A DNA stretch of 64,000 bases from Dulcicalothrix desertica PCC 7102 (GCF_003991905.1 NZ_RSCL01000028.1:60390-124389); one strand, 5' to 3'. Positions 53,740-62,041 are shown, numbered from the stretch's first letter. A program made the numbers and translations. Notes: generated by a model from the letters alone, not told the origin.

Positions 53740-54474
53740 ATGCAAAAGCTCCTAAACGTTGTCAAAAACTTACGGAAGCAAGTCCACGCAATTATTCTGC
53801 CGCTTATTTTATTCTTTGCGGTTTCCCTATTTGCTACCCCTGCTTTCGCTACAAGTGTGTTTGAACTACCTAACTTAACACCCGATACTTGGGTTGTTGA
53901 TGAAGGTGAAGTTATTAGCCGCACTAGTGAAGGTAAAATTAGTACTGCGTTTGCTGACCTTGCCAAGCAAACTGGTAACGAAGTTAGATTTGTTACAGTT
54001 CACCGTTTAGATTATGGTGAAACTCCAGAAACTTTTGCTAAAGAACTTTTGGATAAATGGTTTCCCGATAAGGAAGCGCAAGCAAATCAAACGATAATGA
54101 TGATAGACACCGTTAGTAACGGTATCGCGATTATTACTGGCGATAAAGTTAAACCATTAATGTCAGATGATACCGCCAAAAGTGTCGCCTTCGAGACTTT
54201 CTTGGCGCCATTGCGTGATGGAAACAAATACAATCAAGCATTCCTTGACGCAAGTAACCGCTTAGTTGCTGTACTTTCTGGTCAACCTGACCCAGGACCT
54301 CCAGCAATAGTAGAGGATGTCCAAGTTGAAGGCACTTTTAAAGATGCTGAAGAAACCGAAAAAGAAAGAAGCAATTCAACAGCATGGGTAATTGGACTAT
54401 TAATAGCTGCCACAGTCATCCCGATGGCAACGTATTACATCTACTTAGTCAACCAACCATCATCAGATAGTTAA
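53740..54474 (+). CDS. psb32: TPM-domain protein, Psb32-like
   Basis: About 244 residues. The signal peptide ends near TPAFA|TSVF. The TPM fold reads LPNLTPDTWVVDEGEVISRT, FADLAKQTGNEVRFVTVHRL and ANQTIMMIDTVSNGIAIITG. A C-terminal membrane segment (AWVIGLLIAATVIPMATYYI) follows. This is the layout of Psb32, a thylakoid-lumen TPM protein that protects photosystem II during repair. The ATG at 53740 is preferred over a TTG at 53713. Confidence 0.82.
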   Translation: MQKLLNVVKNLRKQVHAIILPLILFFAVSLFATPAFATSVFELPNLTPDTWVVDEGEVISRTSEGKISTAFADLAKQTGNEVRFVTVHRLDYGETPETFAKELLDKWFPDKEAQANQTIMMIDTVSNGIAIITGDKVKPLMSDDTAKSVAFETFLAPLRDGNKYNQAFLDASNRLVAVLSGQPDPGPPAIVEDVQVEGTFKDAEETEKERSNSTAWVIGLLIAATVIPMATYYIYLVNQPSSDS

Positions 54475-54534
54475 AAGTGCTGAGTGCTGAGTTCTGAGTA
54501 AAATTAGTCACTCAGAACTCAGCACTCAGCACTT
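54475..54534. repeat. STRR heptamer inverted repeat
   Basis: AAGTGCTGAGTGCTGAGTTC faces GAACTCAGCACTCAGCACTT across AGTAAAATTAGTCACTCA. It makes a 20-bp perfect stem between convergent gene ends and is a likely two-way terminator. Confidence 0.8.
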
Positions 54535-54544
54535 TCCACTGCTT

Positions 54545-54931
54545 TTAGTCTTGCACATACTCGGCGCCTGTAATTAAAGCACTTTCTGCGCGTACAAATT
54601 CGCGACCGAGGTATGCAGCATGGTCGAACATAGTTACCGGACAAGGTTTTGTTTCTTCTAAAAGCTTGACACAAAGTTCTTTAGCGGTTCTGCCAGTGTA
54701 AAGAACTGTGTGAGTCCGTTCGACTTTGCCACGTGCGGGAATTACCTTTCCGGTTTCAGGGTCTACAGCTAAACCACGTTCATCAATAACGTTTGTGTAA
54801 TGTTTAGCGCAAATTAGCCCAGCATCACGGTCAAGGTAAATAATAAAATAACCTGCTGGGTCTAGGTCGATGTGCCGTTGTGAGAGTTTGTCATCGATTG
54901 CTGCTAAATTTTCTTCTAATCTCAAGTTCAT
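54545..54931 (-). CDS. DUF4346 domain protein
   Basis: The 128-residue protein shows HIDLDPAGYFIIYLDRDAGL, ICAKHYTNVIDERGLAVDPE and GRTAKELCVKLLE, plus FDHAAYLGREFVRAESAL, matching DUF4346. The family is widespread in cyanobacteria and also found fused to pterin-binding enzymes; its function is unsettled. GGGAG lies seven bases before the ATG. Convergent with psb32. Confidence 0.8.
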   Translation of the reverse strand: MNLRLEENLAAIDDKLSQRHIDLDPAGYFIIYLDRDAGLICAKHYTNVIDERGLAVDPETGKVIPARGKVERTHTVLYTGRTAKELCVKLLEETKPCPVTMFDHAAYLGREFVRAESALITGAEYVQD

Positions 54932-55113
54932 AAACTCCCTTCAACAAAAAATCCTGTTCCTGGTTATATTTGGCTAACGGCGCCAATTGTTTGTTTTAGT
55001 TAAATTCTAGATTTGATGAATAAGTACAAATCTAGAATCCAATATATAAAACAATACTTGCTTTCTTAATTTACACCTTATGTAAATAATACGTGCAATT
55101 ACAGAACTATATA

Positions 55114-56319
55114 TTATACTTTTTGTTCCGATTCACCGGGCGAATTTTTTTGACTAAAAGGTAATTCAGCATTAATTGCGTCTATTTCGCGCTGTTCTAA
55201 TTGGTTCACCTCGCTAATATAAGGACGTAAAATTTGCTGTAAGCGCGCGTTGTAGAAGCGATGTAGGCTATAATTAGGCATTGCCGGAAAACCACGACGC
55301 TTTTTATGGCGCCCACCAGCACCAGGGTCAAACAATTGGATACCCTGAGAAATTCCCCATTCGATTGGTGAATAATAACAAGCGTCGAAATGTAAAGAGT
55401 CTATTTCCTGAGAACTTCCCCAATAGCGACCATACATTCTATCATCTTTATATAGACAAAACGACATTCCCACAGGTACACGGTCATTTTGTTCGCTATA
55501 AGCTGCCATAAACAAGACACGATGACGATAGTGTGCATGTAACGACTCAAAGAAGCGCTTCGTCAAATACTTACTACCCCACCAGCCAAATTTATCGCAG
55601 GTGTCAGCATAAAACTCGTACATTAACGGGAATAATGATTTAGGAATATCATCCCCTGTTAGAGGTTGTAAGCGTAAACCAACTTTTTCTACAGATTTAC
55701 GTTCGCGTTTAATGTTGCGACGCTGGTTTGCGTTAAATACCCCTAAATAATCATCAAAAGTGTTAAAACCTAAATTTTGCCAAATAAAACTATGATGTAA
55801 CCAGGGAGTAAAACCTTGACGTTCGACAATTGGTTGCCATTCGGGGTCAACGTAAAGAAAATTGCATGTTGCGATACGGTGCTTTGTACAGTACTTATCG
55901 ATTTCATGCAGCATTATAGCTGTGATTTCTTCTTCATCTTCACCCCTGTCTATTAAAAATCGATATCCCTCTGCTGGTGTAAATGGTGTCATCCCCAATA
56001 GTTTTGGATAATACTCTACACCTATGCGCTGTGCTAAATCAGCCCATTGATGGTCAAATACAAATTCACCTTGACTATGCCCTTTGAGGTATAATGCAGC
56101 GGCGCCGATTAAAGTTTTGTTTCGCCAAATAGTCAAATGATTTGGCAACCAACCGTTACGTCCCGTTGCACTACCCGACACTTCTAAGTTGTTTAGCCAT
56201 TCCCACTCTAAAAACGGAGTTTTCAATGGCATTGCTAAAGCATCCCAAGCAGCTTGCGGGACTTCGGCAATTTTGTTAGTCCAAGCGACTGAATAGCTAG
56301 GTTTTACTTGTTCAAACAT
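55114..56319 (-). CDS. COG3146-type GNAT/FemAB-like acetyltransferase
   Basis: About 401 residues from MFEQVKPSYSVAW. Conserved blocks are PFLEWEWLNNLEVSGSATG, LYLKGHSQGEFVFDH, VEYYPKLLGMTPFTPAEGYR, NANQRRNIKRERKSVEK and DPGAGGRHKKRRGFPAMPNY. It belongs to the DUF482/peptidogalycan-type branch of the GNAT superfamily. The acceptor is unknown; cell-wall or polymer modification is often suggested. The frame is open to 56367, but upstream codons look non-coding. Confidence 0.88.
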   Translation of the reverse strand: MFEQVKPSYSVAWTNKIAEVPQAAWDALAMPLKTPFLEWEWLNNLEVSGSATGRNGWLPNHLTIWRNKTLIGAAALYLKGHSQGEFVFDHQWADLAQRIGVEYYPKLLGMTPFTPAEGYRFLIDRGEDEEEITAIMLHEIDKYCTKHRIATCNFLYVDPEWQPIVERQGFTPWLHHSFIWQNLGFNTFDDYLGVFNANQRRNIKRERKSVEKVGLRLQPLTGDDIPKSLFPLMYEFYADTCDKFGWWGSKYLTKRFFESLHAHYRHRVLFMAAYSEQNDRVPVGMSFCLYKDDRMYGRYWGSSQEIDSLHFDACYYSPIEWGISQGIQLFDPGAGGRHKKRRGFPAMPNYSLHRFYNARLQQILRPYISEVNQLEQREIDAINAELPFSQKNSPGESEQKV

Positions 56320-56457
56320 TGCGAGATTCTCACTTCTTGACCAAACTGAACCATTCATGGCATACAATACTTTACTTAACTTAATCTAAATTCACTCAAA
56401 TTTGTACTATTTTTGCGTAAAAGCCTATGAATGAGACAGAAGAGGGCGCCGTAACCG

Positions 56458-57039
56458 TTATTTAATATCTTTTAACAGAGGGAAAAACTCTAAAAAATCG
56501 TTTTCTAGGTCGATGTAGTTGTCTGTAAGTTCTTTTATTGCTGGTTCTAGGCGAATTTCAGTTTTATTTTTAAATCTTTGTGATAGCCTATTAGATAATC
56601 TAATTAATAAATACTCTATACCTTCTAAATTGCGATACCTTCCTAACCAATCTTCTTTTGCCATTTGTGTAATAACTTGATTTGCGTAATTTGGTAATGG
56701 TTCAGGATACGCTAAAAATGATTCGTATATTTCTGTTGTAAAATTATCTAAAGGCTGGCTTGAGTATATATACCAGTTTTTGGCTAAAAAATGGTCATAA
56801 AATCCATCTATTAAGATGCCAGCAAAGCGTCTATATACTGAATTTATTCGTTGTTTACTACGATGAACTATTAAATGTGAGTCAGTAAAAGCATCAATGA
56901 GTTGATGATGTTTTATACCTTGTTTAATTTGAGCATTTAGTTTTTCGCGCTCTGCTCCTTTAACCAAATCGGCTAGTAAGTTACCTAAGCGGCTTTCAAT
57001 ATCCGGTTTGGATAATAGTAGATGCGCTAACCAGTTCAT
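56458..57039 (-). CDS. acpH: Acyl carrier protein phosphodiesterase
   Basis: The 193-residue protein starts MNWLAHLLLSKPDIESRLGN, with DLVKG, IKQGIKHHQLIDAFTDSH and RFAGILIDGFYDHFLAKNW. The HD-like metal-binding residues (HxxID, D...H) define AcpH, which removes 4'-phosphopantetheine from holo-ACP. Length and start match the family. It lies 40 bp downstream of the Fur gene on the same strand and may be co-transcribed. Confidence 0.9.
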   Translation of the reverse strand: MNWLAHLLLSKPDIESRLGNLLADLVKGAEREKLNAQIKQGIKHHQLIDAFTDSHLIVHRSKQRINSVYRRFAGILIDGFYDHFLAKNWYIYSSQPLDNFTTEIYESFLAYPEPLPNYANQVITQMAKEDWLGRYRNLEGIEYLLIRLSNRLSQRFKNKTEIRLEPAIKELTDNYIDLENDFLEFFPLLKDIK

Positions 57040-57079
57040 TTTTATTATTTATGTTGAACTATAAACATCTTAGTATATT

Positions 57080-57598
57080 TTACTTGATCTCTGATTTAGT
57101 TTTCTCGTTCTGCTGAATAGCACGCGCGCAAACCCAATCATTCGGGAGCATCGCAGGCCATCCTTTTCTTATCGCTTCTGGACACACTGTATGAATTGTT
57201 AACTGGCAGTCAAGCATATCCAAACCAGCTTTCTGTACCTGCTTTAGTGCTTGTTTCATTACTGAGCTATCTTCAAACTCAATAGTCATGTTGCATTGAA
57301 TACACACCGTATGGTGATGATTCATTTGAGAATTGGTATTTAACTCGTAGTGCTTATGTACCTCTGCTAGCTCTAACTCGCGTAAAATTTTCATCCGAGT
57401 CATGAGCTTTAAAGTCCGGTAAATTGTTGATAGACTTATTTTTTCTTCGCGAAGAGCCAATAATTCATGTACTTCCTCTGCACTTAAATGGCTTCCTTGA
57501 GGAAGATTCTCGAACAGATGTAGTATTACCTCGCGCTGAGAAGTAAAACGCCACCCTTTTGCATTTAGTTCCGATTTGAGAGAACCTGATGTACTCAT
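57080..57598 (-). CDS. Fur family transcriptional regulator
   Basis: About 172 residues. The winged helix has LKSELNAKGWRFTSQREVIL, AEEVHELLALREEKISLSTI and YRTLKLMTRMKILRELEL. The dimerisation domain carries metal-site residues HKHYEL and HHHTVCIQCNMTIEFED. The first CxxC is present, while the C-terminal site has only one Cys (HTVCPEAIRKG). The KTIEF-type stretch resembles cyanobacterial FurA-like members, but Zur or PerR roles cannot be excluded. It is divergent from the iron-stress cluster at 57902, which fits iron control. The start is ATG 57598; a GTG two codons upstream is possible. Confidence 0.88.
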   Translation of the reverse strand: MSTSGSLKSELNAKGWRFTSQREVILHLFENLPQGSHLSAEEVHELLALREEKISLSTIYRTLKLMTRMKILRELELAEVHKHYELNTNSQMNHHHTVCIQCNMTIEFEDSSVMKQALKQVQKAGLDMLDCQLTIHTVCPEAIRKGWPAMLPNDWVCARAIQQNEKTKSEIK

Positions 57599-57604
57599 AG
57601 TCAC

Positions 57605-57901
57605 TACTTATATATATGCTACTTAGGTGCCCAACCTGTCGCATCCCTACATTTATCATGCTATTCCTTATTGCTTCGATTTGCAATAAAAAGTTTTATT
57701 GACAAAAAACTTTAAGTTTTGTTAAAAATTTATTGAAATATATTTTCAATAAAAATAGATATGCTAAATAACTAATAGAGTAAATTATCAAGAATTGTGG
57801 AAGGCAATAAAGTTGTTAGAGATGCCCATCAGTAAATACATCTGATGATATCTAGAATAACTAGTTGCTTCATATCCTCAACAAGGAGCTAGACGAAGAC
57901 G
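57605..57901. promoter_or_regulatory. Divergent Fur/isi control region with Fur-box-like palindrome
   Basis: This 297-bp AT-rich spacer separates fur (minus) and the isi cluster (plus). ATTGAAATATATTTTCAAT (57732-57750) is a 19-bp near-palindrome of the size and base content of a Fur box. A second AT-rich inverted stretch CAAAAAACTTTAAGTTTTG lies at 57704-57722. AAGGAGCTAGACGAAGACG precedes the isiA remnant ATG. Fur control is inference. Confidence 0.5.
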
Positions 57902-58151
57902 ATGCAAACATACGACAATCCGAATCTCAAGTATGATAGGTGGGCTGGAAACGCGCGTTTCGCCAACATGTCAGGTTTATTTATTGGCGCCCATACAGAC
58001 AGCGAGAGCATGGTTAGCAAATGCTCACTTCTTTTTAGCGTTCTTTTTCTTCCAAGGTGATTTCTGACACACTCTACGAGGCATTGGCGTAGATTTTAGA
58101 CAGGTTGGAGAAGCTATGAATTCTGTTGAAACACGTACACGACCTCAGTAA
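57902..58151 (+). pseudogene. isiA: isiA (CP43'-like antenna) with internal deletion
   Basis: The first 31 codons read [31 protein letters not shown], the N-terminus of the iron-stress chlorophyll protein IsiA. Then the reading breaks. In another frame the sequence gives [20 protein letters not shown], a TGA where Trp is expected, then GIGVDFRQVGEAMNSVETRT and a final TAA, the C-terminus of the same family. About 270 codons in between, including most of the six chlorophyll-binding helices, are missing. The first frame stops after about 52 residues. An intact IsiA forms rings around photosystem I under iron limitation; this copy cannot. Confidence 0.85.
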
Positions 58152-58186
58152 ATATTAAGGTGGCTTTTAATACCCACTTCTTACTC

Positions 58187-58472
58187 ATGATTGTAAATAC
58201 AGAAAGAACTTTCGCAGCAGCCATTAATGCACCCTGGCTCATTGGTAATGCTCGTTTGACAGAGTTATCTGGTCAACTGCTCGGTGCCCATGTTGCACAT
58301 GCAGGGTTAATAATGTTCTGGACAGGAACAACCACAGTAATAGAAACTTTGAGATATACACCAGGTGTGCCATTGTATGAACAAGGAATGATATTATTAC
58401 CCCCTAAACGCAACTTTGGGTTGGGGTGTAGGCGCCGGAGGTTTGTTTCATGTCTTCCGTAGCATCGTATAA
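58187..58472 (+). pseudogene. Second IsiA/Pcb-family antenna gene, truncated and frameshifted
   Basis: Reads [69 protein letters not shown]: the first membrane helix with its conserved His pair (GAHVAHA) of a CP43'/Pcb protein. Near 58400 the frame shifts; the other frame continues NATLGWGVGAGG, a family motif, then LFHVFRSIV and stop. The remaining five helices are absent. It could make a one-helix protein of about 75-90 residues, but decay is more likely. It lies 35 bp after the isiA remnant. Confidence 0.8.
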
Positions 58473-58477
58473 AGCGT

Positions 58478-58545
58478 AAGGTGCGTGACGCAACACAATT
58501 ATTGACTTCGCTGAAAGATTCTTAAATGCTTCACGCACCCTACTT
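58478..58545. repeat. Imperfect GTGCGTGA ... TCACGCAC inverted repeat
   Basis: AAGGTGCGTGACGC and CTTCACGCACCCTACTT flank a 35-bp loop between the truncated antenna gene and the small Cys-rich gene. The CACGCACCCTAC end recurs at 61899-61910. Confidence 0.55.
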
Positions 58546-58566
58546 AAGATTTTTTATATATAACTC

Positions 58567-58887
58567 ATGCTAGCAACATTATTTTGTGCTTTTTGTGCTT
58601 TTTGTGCTTTGGCAATAGTTATTCTAGCGCTTTCTAGTTTTTGGATAACCCTCAACCAAGGAGCTAGTCATGTCAAGAAACTGCATCAAATCCCTTGTAC
58701 TAACTGCGACTTCTTTACCAATGATTATCGTCTTAAGTGTACAATTAACCCGCTTACAGCTTGTACCGAAGAAGCTATTGGTTGTCGTGACTTTGAGTAT
58801 AAAACAATTACGTCTAATGCTTGCCAAAATCACCCACGTCAGGTAAGGAAACCAAAGAAACCGGGTTTCTTTGCTGAGATATTGTAA
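58567..58887 (+). CDS. Small Cys-rich protein in the iron-stress cluster, start disturbed
   Basis: The recognisable part is VKKLHQIPCTNCDFFTNDYR, LKCTINPLTACTEEAIGCRD, F, with five Cys of which the first two form CxxC, a possible metal site. It recalls a small cyanobacterial family of unknown function. AAGGAGCTAGTCATG sits just before it, but that ATG (58670) is in the wrong frame. In frame, only an upstream ATG (58567) after a CTTTTTGTG repeat is available. A one-base indel at the start is suspected. The last residues (KKPGFFAEIL) come from the 68-bp dispersed element. Confidence 0.55.
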   Translation: MLATLFCAFCAFCALAIVILALSSFWITLNQGASHVKKLHQIPCTNCDFFTNDYRLKCTINPLTACTEEAIGCRDFEYKTITSNACQNHPRQVRKPKKPGFFAEIL

Positions 58888-58922
58888 TCAGAACAACGAT
58901 TTTGCTTAGAAACCGGGTTTCT
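58856..58922. repeat. 68-bp dispersed element (copy 3)
   Basis: AGAAACCGGGTTTCT at both ends (58856-58870 and 58908-58922) with GATATTGTAATCAGAACAAC and GATTTTGCTT inside. It lies between the small Cys-rich gene end and the flavodoxin promoter. Confidence 0.78.
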
Positions 58923-59024
58923 GCAATTTTTTTGCAATAATTTCCATTTTGGTGTAATCTCAATACTAGTTGATTATTACTTGCAACAGATAGCAGTAAA
59001 TCTAGATCACAGTTGGGAGATACA

Positions 59025-59627
59025 ATGTCTGCAAAAATTGGACTGTTTTACGGCAGTACAACAGGTAACACTGATGCCATCGCCGAACTTATTCGGAACG
59101 AATTTGGCAAAGGTTTAATCGATTTGCATTGCATGGCAGAAGCTAGCGAGCAAGATTTTGCAGACTACGATAATTTAATTATTGGCTCTCCAACTTGGGG
59201 TATTGGGAAATTGCAGCATGATTGGGAAATATTCTTCCCCAGGCTTGATTACGTAAACTTCAAAGGTAAAAAGGTTGCTTATTTTGGTTTAGGAGATCAA
59301 GTAGAATACCCGCGTAACTTTGTTGATGCAATGGGAATATTAGCTGCCAAAATTACTTCGTTGGGAGGTATACGAGTTGGTTCTTGGTCTACTAGAGGTT
59401 ATAAGTTTGAAGAGTCGAAAGCTTTAATCAACTTACAACCTGTTGAATTGAGTAATGGTTCAATAACTTTGGTCGAGTCTCAAGTAATTCACGTCAGTAA
59501 TGGAGTTAGAGCTTCCATTCAAGGAAATTTTGTCGGACTTGCCATTGATGAAGATAATCAACCTGAGCTTAGTATCGAGCGTATCAAAGTTTGGGTAGCT
59601 CAAATCAAAGAAAGGTTTGGACTTTAG
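59025..59627 (+). CDS. isiB: Flavodoxin with a C-terminal insertion
   Basis: About 200 residues from MSAKIGLFYGSTTGNTDA, the FMN phosphate loop. GSPTWGIGKLQHDWE provides the first flavin-stacking Trp and GLGDQVEYPRNFVDA the second (Tyr) loop. It is a long-chain flavodoxin that replaces ferredoxin in iron-limited photosynthesis. Family members are near 170 residues. The extra length is a block of about 30 residues (INLQPVELSNGSITLVESQV to RASIQG) between ESKAL and NFVGLAIDEDNQ, where the remnant at 59867 has only RDGK. GGGAGA lies four bases before the ATG. Likely expressed, but the insertion may affect folding or partner binding. Confidence 0.88.
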   Translation: MSAKIGLFYGSTTGNTDAIAELIRNEFGKGLIDLHCMAEASEQDFADYDNLIIGSPTWGIGKLQHDWEIFFPRLDYVNFKGKKVAYFGLGDQVEYPRNFVDAMGILAAKITSLGGIRVGSWSTRGYKFEESKALINLQPVELSNGSITLVESQVIHVSNGVRASIQGNFVGLAIDEDNQPELSIERIKVWVAQIKERFGL

Positions 59628-59658
59628 AGGCTTTACAAATAAATAGTACGAGGTGGCT

Positions 59659-60046
59659 ATGACGACATGTATTCGCAGCGCACCAGTTCCAGATGTGGGA
59701 TGGTGGTCTGGTAACATGCGCTTGGTTAATTTATCTGGAAAACTACTAGGCGCCCATGTAGCTCATGCTGGTTTAATAGTTTTGTGGGCAGGTGCAATGA
59801 CTTTGTTTGAACTGTCGCACTTTAACCCAAACCAACCGATGTATGAACAGGGGTTAATATTACTCTGCTCAAGGTGGAACAACAGTTGGATATTGGTCTA
59901 AAGATGGTTATGATTTTAATGAATCAAAAGCCCTTCGAGACGGCAAATTTGTTGGTTTAGCTCTTGATGAAGATAACCAATCTGATATGACAGACAGTCG
60001 TATTCAGCAATGGGTAGCTCAACTCAAGAGAGAGTTTGGAGTATAA
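59659..60046 (+). pseudogene. Fusion scar: antenna-protein N-terminus joined to flavodoxin C-terminus
   Basis: The first part reads [55 protein letters not shown] and MYEQGLILL: the start of a third IsiA/Pcb-type protein. At about 59865 it changes to flavodoxin: in the +2 frame [51 protein letters not shown], stop at 60046. The two parts are out of frame, so the first frame ends at 59901. A deletion must have removed the rest of an antenna gene and the first two thirds of a second flavodoxin gene. Confidence 0.85.
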
Positions 60047-60107
60047 TATGTATGGTGGGACAAAACCCACCTTAGTTGATAAAAACAAGTTATTAAACAT
60101 AATTATA

Positions 60108-60839
60108 ATGACTACACCAGATACATTGTGGCTAACTACAAGCCCAGAACTAAAATTTTTCAATAACGCATTATTACGTCATTTATCTCGTCAAACATCC
60201 ATTGCCCAATGGGAATATCATCAAAAACCAGATGACCCAAACTCACTTACTGTTGCCGTCACGCTGTTACATGATTATTTAAAAACACGTAAAAAGCCTG
60301 TTAATCTAATTGGTCATAGTATTGGTGGTTTGCTAGGATTACTCTACGCGCAAGAACATAAAGAAAGAGTAAAATCATTAACGCTGCTATCTGTAGGAGT
60401 CAATCCAGGTATTGATTGGCATTCGCATTACTACGTTCAACGTAAGCTGTTACCCTGTAGTCGTGAATTTATATTAAAACATATGGTTCAGACCCTATTT
60501 GGCTACCAAAACGAATGTACTCGTCAAAAACTAATTACGATGCTCGATAGAGATTTAAATAATTCTGCATCACCTCATTCCCTTTACGGTCACGCTAGTA
60601 TTGCACCAATACCCGTATCAGTACCTCTGTTAGTTTGTGGTTGCCAAGATGATGTAATTGTAGACCCACAGCAAATTCAAGGTTGGCAAAATTTAGTTTC
60701 CAACACTACACAACAAACTTCTCCAACCATACGTTTGTGGCAATGTCCACAAGGAGGTCACTTCTTTCACCACTTTTACCCAGACACAGTAGCTAAAGAA
60801 ATAACTAAGTTTTGGAATTTAAATTATTCTCATGCTTAA
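60108..60839 (+). CDS. Alpha/beta hydrolase, isiC-like
   Basis: About 243 residues from MTTPDTLWLTTSPELKFFNN. Nucleophile elbow IGHSIGGLLGLLYA, a probable Asp in VCGCQDDVIVDPQ and His in PQGGHFFHHFYPD complete a serine-hydrolase triad. Position directly after flavodoxin sequence matches isiC, an esterase-like gene of isiAB operons (established association; function unproven). In-frame codons from 60036 lie partly over the flavodoxin remnant's stop, so ATG 60108 is preferred. It overlaps the convergent epimerase gene by 35 bp. Confidence 0.85.
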   Translation: MTTPDTLWLTTSPELKFFNNALLRHLSRQTSIAQWEYHQKPDDPNSLTVAVTLLHDYLKTRKKPVNLIGHSIGGLLGLLYAQEHKERVKSLTLLSVGVNPGIDWHSHYYVQRKLLPCSREFILKHMVQTLFGYQNECTRQKLITMLDRDLNNSASPHSLYGHASIAPIPVSVPLLVCGCQDDVIVDPQQIQGWQNLVSNTTQQTSPTIRLWQCPQGGHFFHHFYPDTVAKEITKFWNLNYSHA

Positions 60840-61812
60840 ATTGAAAGTTTTGGCAAAAAATGTCTAATCCTTCTTCAAGACTAATACGAGGTTGATAATT
60901 CAATTCTTCGATAGCTGGGGTGATATCAAGCGTTTGACTAAAAGCCATTACTAATAGCTCATATCGAGTTAATATCGGTTTTTTGCCGAATAAAACTCTG
61001 TTCGATACAAATTCTAAAGCTTGTGCGACTTTATCCGCTAGCAAGTAAGGTACTGGTCTTAATTTTAACTCGTACCCCATTTTTTCCGAAAGTCGTTTTA
61101 ATAAGTTAATTAAAGATATTGGTTGATTATTGCTGATATTAAAAATTTTACCAGATAACGTTTTGGGCGCCGTTTGGCATAGTAATAGTGCATCAACGAC
61201 ATTATCGATATAAGTCATGTCAATCAAAGCTTTACCATCGTTAATTAATGGTATGCCTTTTTGACTGGCGCCAACAAGCCTGGATAATATAGTATCACTA
61301 TAACCAAAAATAGCACTCGGTCGAATCGTGATCACCGACAAACCCCGATGAAAAACTTTATTAATAAGGTTTTCTGCCATTAACTTGGTCAGTGCATAAG
61401 TATTTATTGGGGATACAACCGAAGTCTCAGTTAGATTAACTCTCGGAGAGTAGTTGAAATATATGCTTGACGTAGATACATTGATAAGTCGCTGGATTTC
61501 ATAAATTTCACATCCCCTAATTACATTTCGGGTTCCAACCACATTTATATTATAGAAATCTTTATATTTACCCCAGGTAGACGATAACGCTGCACAGTGA
61601 AATACATATTCTTGACGTTTACAAGCAGCTAACACCGCATCCGCATCACGAATGTCAGCAGCTGAAAACTTTATCCCTTGCGTCTCTAACTGTCTCCCAA
61701 CTTCTCGGTTCCGACCAAGTACTGTTACCTCTACACTGGAGTTAACAGAATTTAATCTTTCTGCCAGTCGTCTACCTAGAAAACCTGTACCACCCGTAAC
61801 TAAAATTTTCAT
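60805..61812 (-). CDS. NAD-dependent epimerase/dehydratase (extended SDR)
   Basis: About 335 residues. Starts MKILVTGGTGFLGRRLAERL (GxxGxxG NAD site). The catalytic YxxxK is YALTKLMAE and the Ser/Thr is in NVSTSSIYF. VVDALLLCQTAPKTLSGKIF and a 3-beta-HSD-like C-terminus follow. It probably oxidises or epimerises a sugar nucleotide or a sterol/lipid-like alcohol in the cytoplasm; the substrate is open. The 3' end overlaps isiC. Confidence 0.9.
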   Translation of the reverse strand: MKILVTGGTGFLGRRLAERLNSVNSSVEVTVLGRNREVGRQLETQGIKFSAADIRDADAVLAACKRQEYVFHCAALSSTWGKYKDFYNINVVGTRNVIRGCEIYEIQRLINVSTSSIYFNYSPRVNLTETSVVSPINTYALTKLMAENLINKVFHRGLSVITIRPSAIFGYSDTILSRLVGASQKGIPLINDGKALIDMTYIDNVVDALLLCQTAPKTLSGKIFNISNNQPISLINLLKRLSEKMGYELKLRPVPYLLADKVAQALEFVSNRVLFGKKPILTRYELLVMAFSQTLDITPAIEELNYQPRISLEEGLDIFCQNFQFKHENNLNSKT

Positions 61813-61848
61813 CATTAAATCTTGTCTCTGTGAACTCTGGTAAATGCT

Positions 61849-61903
61849 GCGTGAAAGCCTTGGAGGAAAGGGTTCTATTCATGGATAATAAAGGCTTTCA
61901 CGC
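61849..61903. repeat. 13-bp inverted repeat in the infC leader
   Basis: GCGTGAAAGCCTT and AAGGCTTTCACGC are perfect complements with a 29-bp loop, followed by ACCCTAC. It lies in the 235-bp spacer between the divergent epimerase and infC genes and could be a terminator-like or attenuator hairpin, or simply a repeat. Confidence 0.6.
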
Positions 61904-61982
61904 ACCCTACATAATAATTAATGATTTTTTGGGTGACCCATCTACGAAAAATCAACGTTTCAGCCCCAAGTCGGATGAAAGG

Positions 61983-62041
61983 TATAATAAGCATGTGCTA
62001 TGTTGGTATTACTTACTTTTACTTAGTTGAACAGAGAGGTA
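61983..62041 (+). promoter_or_regulatory. Candidate infC promoter (-10) and ribosome-binding site
   Basis: TATAAT at 61983-61988 is a consensus -10 box. AGAGAGGT at 62033-62040 is a good Shine-Dalgarno seven bases upstream of ATC 62048. No clear -35 is seen 17 bp upstream of the -10. Confidence 0.5.

Noticed and set aside
58670..58850. Frame starting at the well-placed ATG 58670 (MSRNCIKSLVLTAT)
   Set aside because: It is out of frame with the Cys-rich pattern that looks like a real protein; a one-base indel at the start is the simpler explanation.
61830..62030. 66-residue frame upstream of infC
   Set aside because: It runs through a 13-bp inverted repeat, the -10 box and the leader; composition is not protein-like.
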